From contig NZ_CP040709.1 in assembly GCF_005952805.1 (NCBI RefSeq), positions 1,550,001-1,614,000 of the forward strand: a stretch of 64,000 nucleotides of DNA, given 5' to 3'. Source of the stretch: Inhella inkyongensis. GTDB taxonomy: Bacteria; Pseudomonadota; Gammaproteobacteria; Burkholderiales; Burkholderiaceae_C. The stretch's first letter is position 1; every line of letters starts with the position of its first letter. Position numbers and translations under genes: made by a program. The notes under the pieces are model-generated. The model was not told where the DNA came from, made no database searches, and saw only the letters and a program-made list of their open reading frames with translations. This document shows, one piece after another, positions 51,838-64,000 of the stretch.

Positions 51838-53898
51838 TTACCGAATGCGCATGCCCGGTTGCGCGCCGGCATGGGGCTCCAGCACGAAGACGCCGGGCAC
51901 CGCCTTCTCGTCGGCGTGGCTGGCCGCCAGCACCATGCCCTCGCTGACGCCGAACTTCATCTTGCGCGGTGCCAGATTGGCCACCAGCACGGTGAGTTTG
52001 CCTTCCAGGTCTTCCGGCTTGTAGGCCCCGGCAATGCCGCTGAAGACGTTGCGGGTGCGGCCCTCGCCGGCGTCCAGGGTCAGGCGCAGCAGCTTGGTCG
52101 AGCCCTCGACGCGCTCGGCCTTGACGATCTTGGCGATGCGCAGATCGGGTTTGACGAAGTCATCGATGGTGATCTCGGCAGCGATCGGCTCACCGCCCGG
52201 GATCGGTGCGGGCGGCTCGGGTTTGACGAAGAGTTGTTCGACCTGCTCGGGCGTGACGCGCTGCATCAGGTGCTGGAAGGCGCCAATCTGCGCGGCACCG
52301 AGGCGCTGGGCGGCGTCGGCCCATACCATGGGCTGGATTTGCAAGAAGGCTTCGACCTTGGCCGCCAGCGCCGGCAGCACGGGCTTCAGGTAAAGCGTGA
52401 GCAGGCGGAAGGCTTCGATGCAGGTCGAGCAGGCCTGGTGCAACTCCAACTGTTTGTCGGCCTGTTTGGCCAGCTCCCAGGGCTTGTGGGCGTCCACGTA
52501 CTCGTTGACGCGGTCGGCCAGGGCCATGATCTCGCGCAGGGCCTTGCCGAACTCGCGGCCATCGAATTGCTCGGCCAAGCCGGCGGCGGCGGCCTGCAGT
52601 TGATTGACCACCGCCTCGCCATCGGCACCCAGGTCGGCAGTCAGTCGGCCCTCAAAGCGCTTGGCCACAAAGCCGGCGGCGCGGCTGGCGATGTTGATGT
52701 ACTTGCCGACCAGATCGGAATTGACACGGGCGATGAAGTCCTCGGGGTTGAAGTCCAGGTCTTCGACGCGCGGGTTGAGCTTGGCGGCCAGGTAGTAGCG
52801 CAGCCACTCGGCATCCAGCCCCACTTCCAGGTAGCGCAGCGGGTCGATGCCGGTGCCGCGGCTCTTGCTCATCTTCTCGGCGTTCACCGTCAGGAAACCA
52901 TGCACATGCACGGCGTCCGGCGTCTTGCGGCCGCTGAAGTGCAGCATGGCCGGCCAGAACAGGGTGTGGAAGTAGGTGATGTCCTTGCCGATGAAGTGCA
53001 CCTGCTCGGTGGTCGGGTCGGCCAGGAAGGCATCGACGTCCCGTCCGATCTTGGCGAAGTGGGCTTGCAGCGAGGCCAGATAGCCCACCGGTGCGTCCAG
53101 CCACACATAGAAGTATTTGCCCGGCGCGTCGGGGATCTCGATGCCGAAATAGGGGGCGTCGCGGCTGATGTCCCAGTCGCCCAGGCCGCCCGAGAGTTGC
53201 CCGTTCTCATCCTCCTTGGGCGTGAACCATTCCTTGATCTTGTTCAGCACCTCGGGCTGAAGGCGACCGGCTTCGTGTGTCCAGGCCTGCAGAAACTCCT
53301 TGCAGCGCGGGTCACTTAAGCGGAAGAAGTGGTGGTCGCTGTGCTTGAGCACCGGCGTGGCGCCGCTGAGCACCGAATAGGGGTTCTTCACCTCGGTCGG
53401 CGCATAGACCGCGCCGCAGCTCTCGCAGCTGTCGCCGTACTGGTCCTTGGCCCCGCACTTCGGGCATTCGCCCTTGATGAAGCGGTCGGGCAGAAACATG
53501 CCTTTGGCGGGGTCGAAGAACTGCTCAATGGAGCGCACTTCGATCAGGCCGGCGTCGCGCAGCTTGCGGTAGACGTCTTGGCTGAGCGCGTGGTTTTCTG
53601 GTGCGTCGGTGCTGTGCCAGTGGTCAAAGGCGATGTGAAAACCGTCCAGATACGGCTTGCGGCCGGCCGCGATATTGGCCACGAAGGCCTGCGGCGTCAG
53701 TCCGGCCTTTTCGGCCGCAATCATGATCGGGGCACCGTGGGCGTCGTCGGCACAGACGAAATGAACTTCGTGGCCCGACAGCCGTTGAAAGCGCACCCAG
53801 ATATCGGCCTGGGTGTACTCCATGATGTGCCCGATGTGGAAGTTCGCGTTCGCGTAGGGCAGGGCGGTGGTGACGAAGAGCTGGCGGCGGCGCGTCAT
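51838..53898 (-). CDS. metG: Methionyl-tRNA synthetase MetG
   Basis: A 686-residue enzyme that charges tRNA-Met. The HIGH motif is FHIGH at residues 20-24, the KMSKS motif at 342-346, and the zinc knuckle [18 protein letters not shown] is near 145-162. The C-terminal domain (about 580-686, [18 protein letters not shown]) is the tRNA-binding dimerisation module. A hairpin terminator ends 14 bases upstream. Confidence 0.98.
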   Translation of the reverse strand: MTRRRQLFVTTALPYANANFHIGHIMEYTQADIWVRFQRLSGHEVHFVCADDAHGAPIMIAAEKAGLTPQAFVANIAAGRKPYLDGFHIAFDHWHSTDAPENHALSQDVYRKLRDAGLIEVRSIEQFFDPAKGMFLPDRFIKGECPKCGAKDQYGDSCESCGAVYAPTEVKNPYSVLSGATPVLKHSDHHFFRLSDPRCKEFLQAWTHEAGRLQPEVLNKIKEWFTPKEDENGQLSGGLGDWDISRDAPYFGIEIPDAPGKYFYVWLDAPVGYLASLQAHFAKIGRDVDAFLADPTTEQVHFIGKDITYFHTLFWPAMLHFSGRKTPDAVHVHGFLTVNAEKMSKSRGTGIDPLRYLEVGLDAEWLRYYLAAKLNPRVEDLDFNPEDFIARVNSDLVGKYINIASRAAGFVAKRFEGRLTADLGADGEAVVNQLQAAAAGLAEQFDGREFGKALREIMALADRVNEYVDAHKPWELAKQADKQLELHQACSTCIEAFRLLTLYLKPVLPALAAKVEAFLQIQPMVWADAAQRLGAAQIGAFQHLMQRVTPEQVEQLFVKPEPPAPIPGGEPIAAEITIDDFVKPDLRIAKIVKAERVEGSTKLLRLTLDAGEGRTRNVFSGIAGAYKPEDLEGKLTVLVANLAPRKMKFGVSEGMVLAASHADEKAVPGVFVLEPHAGAQPGMRIR

Positions 53899-53912
53899 GG
53901 GGCGGCTCGATC

Positions 53913-53950
53913 AAAAAACTGGCAAGGGGCGGGATTCTAGGGACCGCCCC
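53913..53950 (-). terminator. Terminator between the REC-TPR gene and metG
   Basis: On the minus strand GGGGCGG (53950-53944) pairs with CCGCCCC (53932-53926), followed after seven bases by TTTTTT. It lies just upstream of metG. Confidence 0.65.
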
Positions 53951-53964
53951 GTTGCTGCGAAGCT

Positions 53965-55581
53965 TCAGCCGCGCAGGGCTACCCCGCCCGCACTGCGGGT
54001 GCGGCCCACCGCGCTGCCGCCCACGGGCTTGACCCAGCGGGCCTGCAAGGCTGCGATGCGGGGCTCCAACTCGCCCGCGCTTTCGATCTTCTCGGCATGG
54101 CGCTTGAGCACTGACATGGCCATGTCGATGAGCTTGGCATTGCGCGAGTCTTCGCCGCGCTGGATCAGCATCTCGACCGACACCCGGGCATTGCCGCGCA
54201 TCGCATGTTTCATCGCGGTTTCGGCAATCTCAAAGACTTGGGCGTGGCTGTTGCGCAGCAAGTCTTCCAGGTCCTGACGCCCTTCAATCATGCCCACCAG
54301 CAGTTCGGTGCTGGCCTTGCTGACGCAATAGCGCATGCCCACGCGCTCGACCAGGCTGGGCAACTCTGGCTTGGGTTCTGCGGCGTCCAGCCGCACCCAG
54401 AGCGCCAGCGCGAGGCTGGCCACCTCGTGGTCGGCATCCTCCAACTCCAGGGTGCTGGCGAGTTCTTGGGCGGGCTTGAGGGCGTCGCCCGGTTTGCGGT
54501 CCTGCAGCGCCATCAGACCCAGCACCATCAGCTCGATGCGGCGCAGGCGCTGCGCTTCGGGGTTTCGCTCCATCATGCGCAGCAGCGCCTCGTGCACATG
54601 TTTGACGCCCTTGTGGTCGCGTTTGTCAAAGCGCATCAGGGCTACCAGCACCAGCGAAAAGGCGTCAAAGAGCTTGGACTTCAGCCCTGAGGCAATCGAG
54701 CGTTCCAGTAGGCGCAAGGCCTCTTCGCGCTCGCCGCCATAAAAGCTCAGGGTGCCCGCGCGCTGCAGGCGCAGCAGGCAGCCGGGGGTCAGTTCGGTGG
54801 CCTGGCGGTAAGTGGCCAAGGCGGCGGCCAGATCGCCCTGTTCCATGTGCACCCGGCCCAGCACGTCGTAGCTGTCGGCGTGGCTGGGGGATTCACCGAT
54901 CAGGCTTTCGAGCGTGCGGCGTGCCGAGGAGAGGTTGCCGGCGGCGAACTCCGAGCGTGCCACGCCCAGTTTGGCCCAAGGCACGGTCTTGGCGGCCATG
55001 ATGGCCTCGTACATTTTCTTCGCCTCTTCGTGGCGGTGGATGCGTAGCAGCAACTCGGCGCCAATGCGCGCGGCAAAGAGCCAGAACTCCTTGCGCTTCT
55101 CGAAGCGCTCCAGGCAGAGCTCGGCAGCCTTCTCGAACTCCTGTGCCTCGATGGCCTCAAAGATGTCCTTGAGCACCCGCTTGCGGTAGCGCGCGGACTG
55201 CACGCGCTCGGCCAGCGCGGCCAGTGTGTAGGGTTTGACCAGATAGCCATCAAGCGCGGCTTCGGCCGCCTCAGACACCTTGGCATAAGTGGCCTCGGCG
55301 GTCACCATCATGAAGACGGTGGAGTAGGGCAGCAGCTGCTCGCGTCGCAATTCGTCCAGCAGATCCTGCCCCGACTCGTCGCTGCCATCGAAGTGGTAGT
55401 CGCAGATGACCAGGTCGTAGGGCGCGTTTTCCAGCACCAGCCGGGCATCGCGCACCCGCAGCACCGAGCGCACTGCCCCAACGCCAATTTCACGCAGCTG
55501 CGACGTGATCAGGCTGCGCGCATTGGCATTGCTGTCGATCACCAAGGCATTGGCCTTGTGAATCGTGCTGTCGATTTGCAT
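53965..55581 (-). CDS. Response regulator with receiver and TPR repeats
   Basis: A 538-residue cytoplasmic protein. The receiver occupies about 10-125 with acceptor Asp (LVICDYHFDG), Thr (MMVTAEA) and Lys (YLVKPY); the usual acidic pair is reduced to one Asp (VIDSNANAR). From about 130 to 400 there are tetratricopeptide repeats (for example ADSYDVLGRVHMEQGDLAAALATYRQATEL). No DNA-binding or enzymatic output domain is seen, so output is likely protein-protein. The ATG at 55581 lies immediately after a large inverted repeat. Its kinase is not in the window. Confidence 0.88.
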   Translation of the reverse strand: MQIDSTIHKANALVIDSNANARSLITSQLREIGVGAVRSVLRVRDARLVLENAPYDLVICDYHFDGSDESGQDLLDELRREQLLPYSTVFMMVTAEATYAKVSEAAEAALDGYLVKPYTLAALAERVQSARYRKRVLKDIFEAIEAQEFEKAAELCLERFEKRKEFWLFAARIGAELLLRIHRHEEAKKMYEAIMAAKTVPWAKLGVARSEFAAGNLSSARRTLESLIGESPSHADSYDVLGRVHMEQGDLAAALATYRQATELTPGCLLRLQRAGTLSFYGGEREEALRLLERSIASGLKSKLFDAFSLVLVALMRFDKRDHKGVKHVHEALLRMMERNPEAQRLRRIELMVLGLMALQDRKPGDALKPAQELASTLELEDADHEVASLALALWVRLDAAEPKPELPSLVERVGMRYCVSKASTELLVGMIEGRQDLEDLLRNSHAQVFEIAETAMKHAMRGNARVSVEMLIQRGEDSRNAKLIDMAMSVLKRHAEKIESAGELEPRIAALQARWVKPVGGSAVGRTRSAGGVALRG

Positions 55582-55583
55582 CA

Positions 55584-55663
55584 GCAAAAAGAAGGAAGGG
55601 CTTGCACCCTCCAATCTTCGTCCTGTTGCGACTCCGAATTGAGGGGGCAAGCCCTTCTTTGTT
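55584..55663 (-). terminator. Terminator after dnaJ with long-loop inverted repeat
   Basis: Arms 55641-55663 and 55589-55611 pair over about 20 positions (GAAGGGCTTGC against GCAAGCCCTTC at the core) around a 29-base loop. On the minus strand the second arm runs into TTCTTTTT. It would end dnaJ transcripts; it also reaches to within a few bases of the start codon of the REC-TPR gene and covers its ribosome binding site. Confidence 0.7.
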
Positions 55664-55697
55664 GCCTGTCAGCAGCAAATTCAGTGACTTAGGCCAC

Positions 55698-56849
55698 TTA
55701 TTTGAACAAGTCCTTGACCCGATCCGCCCAGCTCTTGCTGCCAGGCGAGTGCTTCTCGCCCCCTTTGCGCAGGCTCTCATCCAACTCCTTGAGCAATTTG
55801 CGCTGGTGCTCGGTGAGCTTGACCGGGGTTTCCACGCTGACATGGCAGTAGAGGTCGCCGGGGTAGCTGGAGCGCAGGCCCTTGATGCCCTTGCCCTTGA
55901 GGCGGAAGGTCTTGCCATGCTGGGTGCCCTCAGGCAACTCGATGGTGGCCTTGCCGCCCAGGGTCGGCACCTCAATCTCACCACCCAGCGCTGCGGTCGT
56001 CAGCGGCACCGGGGCAGTGCAGTGCAGGTCGTCGCCATCGCGCTCGAAGATCTCGTGCTGCTTCTGGTGGATCTCGATGTAGAGATCACCGGCCGGACCG
56101 CCATTCACACCCGGTTCGCCATTGCCAGCCGAGCGAATGCGCATGCCCTCACTGATGCCGGCAGGGATCTTGACCTCCAGCGTCTTGGTCTTTTTGAGTT
56201 TGCCGGCGCCGTGGCAGGCGCCGCAGGGGTCGGGGATGACCTTGCCGCTGCCGTGGCAATGCGGGCAGGTTTGCTGGATCGAGAAAAAGCCCTGGCGCAT
56301 ATGCACCGTGCCGCTGCCATTGCAGTGGCCACAGGTTTTGGCGCTGGTGCCCGGCTTGGCGCCAGATCCGTTGCAGGTGCCGCAGGACTCCCAGGTGGGA
56401 ATGCGGATCTGCGTGTCATGGCCGCGTGCGGCTTCTTCCAGCGTGATTTCCAGCGAATAGGACAGGTCGGCACCGCGGTAAACGCGCTGCCCACCGCCGC
56501 CGCCACCCCGGCGCTGGCCGCCAAAGATGTCGTTGAACATGTCGCCGAAAGCGTCGGCGAAGCCGCCGCCGGCGCCAAAACCGCCCCCCGCGCCGCCGCC
56601 CATATTGGGGTCCACGCCGGCGTGGCCGTACTGGTCGTAGGCGGCCCGCTTTTGCGGGTCGCTGAGCATCTCGTAGGCCTCTTTGGCCTCCTTGAACTTC
56701 TCTTCGGCTTTCTTGGCGTCGGCGTCCTCACCCTGGTTGCGGTCAGGGTGGTACTTCATGGCCAGCTTGCGGTAGGCCTTCTTGATGGCGTCGTCGTCGG
56801 CGTTCTTGGCAACGCCCAGTACTTCGTAGAAATCGCGCTTGGTGGCCAT
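55698..56849 (-). CDS. dnaJ: Co-chaperone DnaJ
   Basis: A 383-residue Hsp40. The J domain has HPD (YHPDRNQG, near residues 34-36), followed by a Gly/Phe-rich stretch, four zinc-finger repeats of CxxCxGxG type ([32 protein letters not shown]) and the C-terminal client-binding domains. It stimulates DnaK ATP hydrolysis. A strong terminator lies only 17 bases upstream of its ATG. Confidence 0.98.
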   Translation of the reverse strand: MATKRDFYEVLGVAKNADDDAIKKAYRKLAMKYHPDRNQGEDADAKKAEEKFKEAKEAYEMLSDPQKRAAYDQYGHAGVDPNMGGGAGGGFGAGGGFADAFGDMFNDIFGGQRRGGGGGGQRVYRGADLSYSLEITLEEAARGHDTQIRIPTWESCGTCNGSGAKPGTSAKTCGHCNGSGTVHMRQGFFSIQQTCPHCHGSGKVIPDPCGACHGAGKLKKTKTLEVKIPAGISEGMRIRSAGNGEPGVNGGPAGDLYIEIHQKQHEIFERDGDDLHCTAPVPLTTAALGGEIEVPTLGGKATIELPEGTQHGKTFRLKGKGIKGLRSSYPGDLYCHVSVETPVKLTEHQRKLLKELDESLRKGGEKHSPGSKSWADRVKDLFK

Positions 56850-56865
56850 GGTGCTTCTCAGAAGA

Positions 56866-56893
56866 CAAAAGCCCGGGCAGAGGCGCCCGGGCT
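56866..56893 (-). terminator. Strong hairpin terminator between dnaK and dnaJ
   Basis: AGCCCGGGC (56893-56885) and GCCCGGGCT (56878-56870) form a perfect 9-bp stem with a six-base loop, followed by TTTGTCTT on the minus strand. It should limit dnaJ expression relative to dnaK. Confidence 0.85.
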
Positions 56894-56913
56894 AGGTTGG
56901 CGCCCGGCAGGGC

Positions 56914-58869
<1,956 letters not shown>

Positions 58870-58905
58870 GGGGTGCTCCTGAGTCTGAATTCGGGGAATG
58901 CGGGG

Positions 58906-58934
58906 TATCTGGGTGCGCTGTGGGGGCTTTCAAG
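58906..58934 (-). promoter_or_regulatory. Putative sigma-32 promoter of dnaK
   Basis: On the minus strand CTTGAAA (58934-58928), 14 bases, CCCAGATA (58913-58906). The -35 is a perfect heat-shock element and sits inside the palindrome GGGGCTT-GA-AAGCCCC. Predicted start near 58899, about 30 bases before the ATG. Confidence 0.65.
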
Positions 58935-58957
58935 CCCCGCTGCGCATGACTTTTGAT

Positions 58958-59479
58958 TTATTTGGGCGCGGCCACGGTCACAAGGGCCGGGCGCAGCACG
59001 CGATCGGCAATCAGGAAGCCCTTTTGCAGCACCGCGACGATGGTGTTGGCTTCCTGTTCGGCCGGCACCATGGAGATCGCCTGGTGCTGGTGGGGGTCGA
59101 ACTTGACGCTGGGGCCGGGGTTGATTTCGACCACCTTGTTGCGCTCCAGCGCCTGCAAGAGCTGGCGGCGGGTGGCATGCACGCCCTCGAGCAGTTGCTC
59201 AAGCGTTGCATTGGGCAGGCCGATGGCGCCCTCCAGGCTGTCCACCACCGGCAGCATGGCCTCGGCAAAGCCTTCGACCGCGAATTTGCGCGCCTTGGCC
59301 ATGTCTTCTTCAGCGCGGCGGCGGGCATTTTCGGCCTCGGCTTTGGCGCGCAGATAGGCGTCACTCATCTCGGCCAGGCGGCGATTCAGATCGGCCAGGG
59401 CCGCGGCCGGGTCCTGGGGTTCGATCGCCTGCTCGGGCGCTGCGTTGTCCTGCTCGGGGGTGGAATTCTCGGGATTCAT
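58958..59479 (-). CDS. grpE: Nucleotide exchange factor GrpE
   Basis: A 173-residue protein that releases ADP from DnaK. Acidic N-terminal tail, long coiled-coil ([32 protein letters not shown]) and the C-terminal beta domain ([36 protein letters not shown]) are all present. A heat-shock promoter lies 74-101 bases upstream, but an intrinsic terminator intervenes. Confidence 0.97.
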   Translation of the reverse strand: MNPENSTPEQDNAAPEQAIEPQDPAAALADLNRRLAEMSDAYLRAKAEAENARRRAEEDMAKARKFAVEGFAEAMLPVVDSLEGAIGLPNATLEQLLEGVHATRRQLLQALERNKVVEINPGPSVKFDPHQHQAISMVPAEQEANTIVAVLQKGFLIADRVLRPALVTVAAPK

Positions 59480-59492
59480 GGCTGCCGTCGAT

Positions 59493-59532
59493 CAAAACAA
59501 AGGCCCGCCGTCACGCGAGGGGCGTCGGGCCT
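59493..59532 (-). terminator. Terminator-like hairpin in the grpE leader
   Basis: AGGCCCG (59532-59526) pairs with CGGGCCT (59507-59501); ACGC/GCGT pair inside the loop; TTTGTTTT follows. It ends 14 bases before the grpE ATG and lies downstream of the grpE sigma-32 promoter, so it would act on both the S4-gene transcript and the heat-shock transcript. Confidence 0.75.
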
Positions 59533-59552
59533 GTGGATGGGAGTGCCGGCCT

Positions 59553-59580
59553 AGTTGGAGGCGGCCTTGCCGTTTTCAAG
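59553..59580 (-). promoter_or_regulatory. Putative sigma-32 promoter of grpE
   Basis: On the minus strand CTTGAAA (59580-59574), 13 bases, CTCCAACT (59560-59553), compared with CTTGAAA-N13/14-CCCCATNT. Start site predicted near 59546. Confidence 0.65.
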
Positions 59581-59607
59581 GGGCGGCATTGTCGCCGCTG
59601 CGGCGGG

Positions 59608-60018
59608 TTATTCGTCCAGGTGGGCCGACCAGCGATCCCACTCCTGCAGCGCGCGGCGGTCGCGTTTGGTGGGGCGGCCCTGTTCGATGGTGGCGGCCGG
59701 CTCGGGGGCCAGGCGGCGGCGTTCGGCGTACTCAGCGGCGGCGCGCAGGCTGGCTTCGCTGTCGCGGTAGAGCGCCTGCGCCACCGGAGCGGGCCCGCGC
59801 GCCAGCGACAAGCCCAGGATTTCGACTTCGCGCACCCAGCCGGTCTGGGTCAGCGCGATGCGGTCGCCCACCCGCACGTCGCGGCCCGGTTTGGCGCCTT
59901 GGCCATTGACCTGAACGCGTTGGCGCTCGACGGCCTCGACGGCCAGGGCCCGGGTCTTGAAGAAGCGCGCCGCCCAGAGCCATTTGTCCAGACGCATCTC
60001 GCCGGGCGGCGGAGCCAT
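59608..60018 (-). CDS. hslR: S4-domain RNA-binding heat-shock protein Hsp15-like
   Basis: A 136-residue protein with an N-terminal S4 RNA-binding domain (MRLDKWLWAARFFKTRALAVEAVERQRVQVNG, about residues 8-40) and a basic C-terminal tail. Hsp15 in E. coli binds stalled 50S subunits carrying nascent chains. Its ATG shares one base with the hemH stop (TGATG). Location beside grpE-dnaKJ fits a heat-shock gene. Confidence 0.9.
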   Translation of the reverse strand: MAPPPGEMRLDKWLWAARFFKTRALAVEAVERQRVQVNGQGAKPGRDVRVGDRIALTQTGWVREVEILGLSLARGPAPVAQALYRDSEASLRAAAEYAERRRLAPEPAATIEQGRPTKRDRRALQEWDRWSAHLDE

Positions 60019-61100
60019 CAGTGGGTGGCCCCTAGTTTTTGGGCGCGGTCGCGCTGATCGCGCAAGGCCTGTGGGTCCGCCGCGGCCTGGGTGGGCCAGC
60101 CTTGTAGGTGCTGCTCGGCAATCGCGACCAGCGCGGCCATGCCGGGGGCGCTGGCGTTCAGGCAGGGGATATAGCGCAACGCCGCCCCACCGGCTTGGGT
60201 ATAGGTGTGGGCGCCCTCAATGGCGATTTCCTCCAGCGTTTCCAGGCAGTCGGCCGCAAATCCGGGGCACAGGACATCGATGCGTCCCCGCTTGGCGGCG
60301 CCCAGCTCTTTCAATACGGTCTCGGTGCTGGGGCCCAACCACTTGGCGCGGCCGAAGCGGCTTTGGAAGGCGATCCGCCACTCATCAGGCTGCAGCTTGA
60401 GCTTGTGGGCCAGCAGGCGGGCGGTCTTGTGGCAGTGGCAGTGGTAGGGGTCGCCCAGGTGCAGAGTGCGCTCGGGCATGCCGTGAAAGCTCATCAGCAG
60501 CAGTTCACCGCGCCCCTCGCGTTGCCAGTGCTGCTGCACCGACTGCGCCAGGGCCTCGATATAGGACGGATGATCGGGGTAGCTGTGGATGACCCGCAAT
60601 TCGGGCTGCCAGCGCTGGCGCTGCAGCCATTGGCCCACGGCGTCCATCACCGACGCGCTGGTGGCCGCGCAGTACTGTGGGTAGGCATTGAAGACCAGGA
60701 TGCGCTCGCAACCGGCGGCGCGCAGCGCGTCCAACTCGGTGGCGATGGCGGGCTGCTGGTAGCGCATGGCCCAGCGCACTTGCACCGAGTGACCTCGTTG
60801 GCCCAGCATGCCTTGGAGAATCTTGGCCTGCGCGGCGGTGTGTACCTTGAGCGGCGAACCGTCTGGAGTCCAGATGCTGGCGTATTTGGCCGCACTCTTG
60901 GCCGGCCGCGTGCGCAGGATGATGCCGTGCAGGATGGGCCACCACAGCAGGCGGGGGATCTCGACCACCCGGGGGTCGGATAGAAATTCCGCAAGGTAGC
61001 GGCGCACGGCGCCGGGTTCGGGGGCATCCGGACTGCCCAGATTGCACAACAAGACGCCGACGCGCGGTGCGCGCCCATGCTCAAAACGAGGCTCAGACAT
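60018..61100 (-). CDS. hemH: Ferrochelatase HemH
   Basis: A 360-residue enzyme that inserts ferrous iron into protoporphyrin IX, the last step of heme synthesis. Visible family motifs are VGVLLCNLGSPDAPEP at the N terminus, LLMSFHGMPERTLHLGDPY with the catalytic His, and the acidic LETLEEIAIEGAHTY near the C terminus. Start and stop are linked by one-base TGATG overlaps to both neighbours. Confidence 0.97.
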   Translation of the reverse strand: MSEPRFEHGRAPRVGVLLCNLGSPDAPEPGAVRRYLAEFLSDPRVVEIPRLLWWPILHGIILRTRPAKSAAKYASIWTPDGSPLKVHTAAQAKILQGMLGQRGHSVQVRWAMRYQQPAIATELDALRAAGCERILVFNAYPQYCAATSASVMDAVGQWLQRQRWQPELRVIHSYPDHPSYIEALAQSVQQHWQREGRGELLLMSFHGMPERTLHLGDPYHCHCHKTARLLAHKLKLQPDEWRIAFQSRFGRAKWLGPSTETVLKELGAAKRGRIDVLCPGFAADCLETLEEIAIEGAHTYTQAGGAALRYIPCLNASAPGMAALVAIAEQHLQGWPTQAAADPQALRDQRDRAQKLGATH

Positions 61101-62047
61101 CAGGGGGAGTGGGGAAGGGTGTCGGCAAAGTGAAGCACTTCGAAGCGCACGACCGGGGCATCGATTTCGGCCGGAGAGCTGCCCAGACCGATGGCGCCTT
61201 GTCCGTGCAAGGTGCAGGCGCTGCGGCGCAGGGCCAGCAACTCGCCACTACCGGCGAAGCGCACATAGCTGCCGTTGAAGCTCAGGTCCGTGAGGGTGAA
61301 GCTGCCGGCGTGCCAATCGATGCGGGCGTGGGAGCGGCTGACGCGGGCGTCGGTGATGCAAAACGCCGCTTCGGTGCTGCGCCCCAGCACGATGGGGAGT
61401 TGGTCGGTGTCGAACACCTTCTCAATGTCCAGCCAGACCAGGCGGATGCCGTCGGGCACGTGGTGAGAGAAAGGGGTATCGCCGAACTGGGTGGCTGCGG
61501 GATCGGCGCCGTGTGGCATGTCCAGTGCGTACACATGCACCGGCTCCAGTCGGCCACGCACCTTGATGCCTTCCAGGCTGCGAAAGCGCCGCTGCTCGGC
61601 GGGGCTGAGGTCAGCGTGCAGTTCGGCGGTCACCAGGGTTTCGTTGTCCCCGGCGTGATCGATCAGTCGGGCGGCCACATTGACGGCGTCGCCAAAGCAG
61701 TCGCCGCCCATCTCCACCACCTCGCCGTACGACATGGCCACTTGCAAACGAAGGGCGCGTAGACCCGGCGACGCGCCACGCTGACGCCCTTGGGCCACCA
61801 GGCGCTCCAGGGCCTCATGCATGGCGACTGCGGCGGTCAATGCATCGCTGGGCAGATCAAACACGGCCATCAGCCCATCGCCCAAGGTCTTGACGGTGCG
61901 CCCCCCCAGATCCGCGATGGCTTGGCGCATCAGGCCAATGGTGTGCGTGACCACCGAGGTGGCCTCGGCATTCCCCAGGTTCTCGAAGAGCGCCGTGCTG
62001 CCACGCAGATCGGCAAAAACCACGGTGCGTTGCCGAATCTGGGTCAT
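61100..62047 (-). CDS. Class III nucleotide cyclase fused to an FHA domain
   Basis: A 315-residue soluble protein. The cyclase domain (about 1-180) has both metal Asp residues (D13 in FADLRGST, D57 in LGDGLM) and the transition-state Asn and Arg (N123, R127 in GDAVNVAARL), so it should be active. The FHA domain (about 235-300; IVLGRS, RVSRSHARIDW, LSFNGSYVR) recognises phosphothreonine. Product (cAMP or cGMP) cannot be told with confidence. It is the first gene after the rpoD terminator and overlaps hemH by one base. Confidence 0.9.
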   Translation of the reverse strand: MTQIRQRTVVFADLRGSTALFENLGNAEATSVVTHTIGLMRQAIADLGGRTVKTLGDGLMAVFDLPSDALTAAVAMHEALERLVAQGRQRGASPGLRALRLQVAMSYGEVVEMGGDCFGDAVNVAARLIDHAGDNETLVTAELHADLSPAEQRRFRSLEGIKVRGRLEPVHVYALDMPHGADPAATQFGDTPFSHHVPDGIRLVWLDIEKVFDTDQLPIVLGRSTEAAFCITDARVSRSHARIDWHAGSFTLTDLSFNGSYVRFAGSGELLALRRSACTLHGQGAIGLGSSPAEIDAPVVRFEVLHFADTLPHSP

Positions 62048-62112
62048 CGATCGCTACGGGCCAGGGTTGGAGGGGGGCTCCAGTGTATCGGCGGGAATTA
62101 GTCACGCCCGGG

Positions 62113-62139
62113 CGTAAAAAAGCCGGGCGGGGCCCGGCT
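62113..62139 (-). terminator. Rho-independent terminator of rpoD
   Basis: AGCCGGGCC and the GCCCGGCT arm (62139-62122) form a GC-rich stem followed by TTTTTTACG on the minus strand. A textbook terminator 27 bases after the rpoD stop. Confidence 0.9.
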
Positions 62140-62165
62140 TCATGCAACGCGGTTGAGGCGAACGC

Positions 62166-64000
<1,835 letters not shown>

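Overview
The window is a compact, GC-rich bacterial chromosome segment with no transfer RNA, ribosomal RNA, insertion sequence or CRISPR array that I can see. Gene content points to a betaproteobacterium of the order Burkholderiales. The evidence is an FlhDC flagellar master regulator together with FlhF, three short flagellins, the small families DUF1841 and DUF3460, a PEP-CTERM protein, and the housekeeping order rpoD, cyclase-FHA, hemH, S4 protein, grpE, dnaK, dnaJ. Genus-level placement (for example the Rubrivivax/Leptothrix/Roseateles side of the order) is only a guess.

Layout. Positions 1-5388 hold the fliFGHI(J) basal-body and export-ATPase operon on the minus strand, with fliE on the opposite strand. 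Positions 5395-12170 hold a pseudopilin, the c-di-GMP brake ycgR, fliT, fliS, fliD and three tandem flagellin genes, all on the minus strand. Positions 12703-24643 run on the plus strand: a small TPR-like gene, flhDC, a membrane methyltransferase, motAB, cheYZ, flhBA, flhF, a degenerate flhG-like gene and fliA. Positions 24745-33968 are a cyclic-di-GMP block: a periplasmic binding protein with a membrane diguanylate cyclase, a PEP-CTERM protein, then (minus strand) an HDOD protein, an HPt protein, a REC-GGDEF-EAL protein and another diguanylate cyclase. Positions 34021-44380 are flgBCDEFGHIJKL on the minus strand, with flgA, flgM and flgN on the plus strand (44526-46141). From 46297 on the genes are mostly housekeeping: DUF1841, a ParA-like ATPase, an atypical LuxR-type regulator, scpA, DUF3460, a SulP transporter with a binding protein, metG, a REC-TPR protein, the dnaJ/dnaK/grpE cluster, an S4 protein, hemH, a cyclase-FHA protein and the 3' part of rpoD, which runs off the right edge.

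How the parts work together. FlhDC would start the cascade; FliA (sigma-28) and its antagonist FlgM gate the late genes. I can read seven good sigma-28 promoters (T[A/C]AA, 15-16 bases, G[C/T]CGAWA-like) in front of fliE, fliS, fliD, flagellins 2 and 3, the TPR-like gene and flgM. Heat-shock (sigma-32) promoters are readable before grpE and dnaK, and a sigma-54 promoter before the PEP-CTERM gene. YcgR and several c-di-GMP enzymes are embedded among the motility genes, which suggests tight coupling of motility and surface life. No single gene here is clearly a new system. The best leads are the FlhG-like protein without a Walker A motif, the TPR-like gene under sigma-28 control, the HDOD/HPt/GGDEF-EAL block behind flgKL, the split binding-protein/diguanylate-cyclase pair, the receiver with Ser in place of its phospho-Asp, and the terminator sitting between a heat-shock promoter and grpE.
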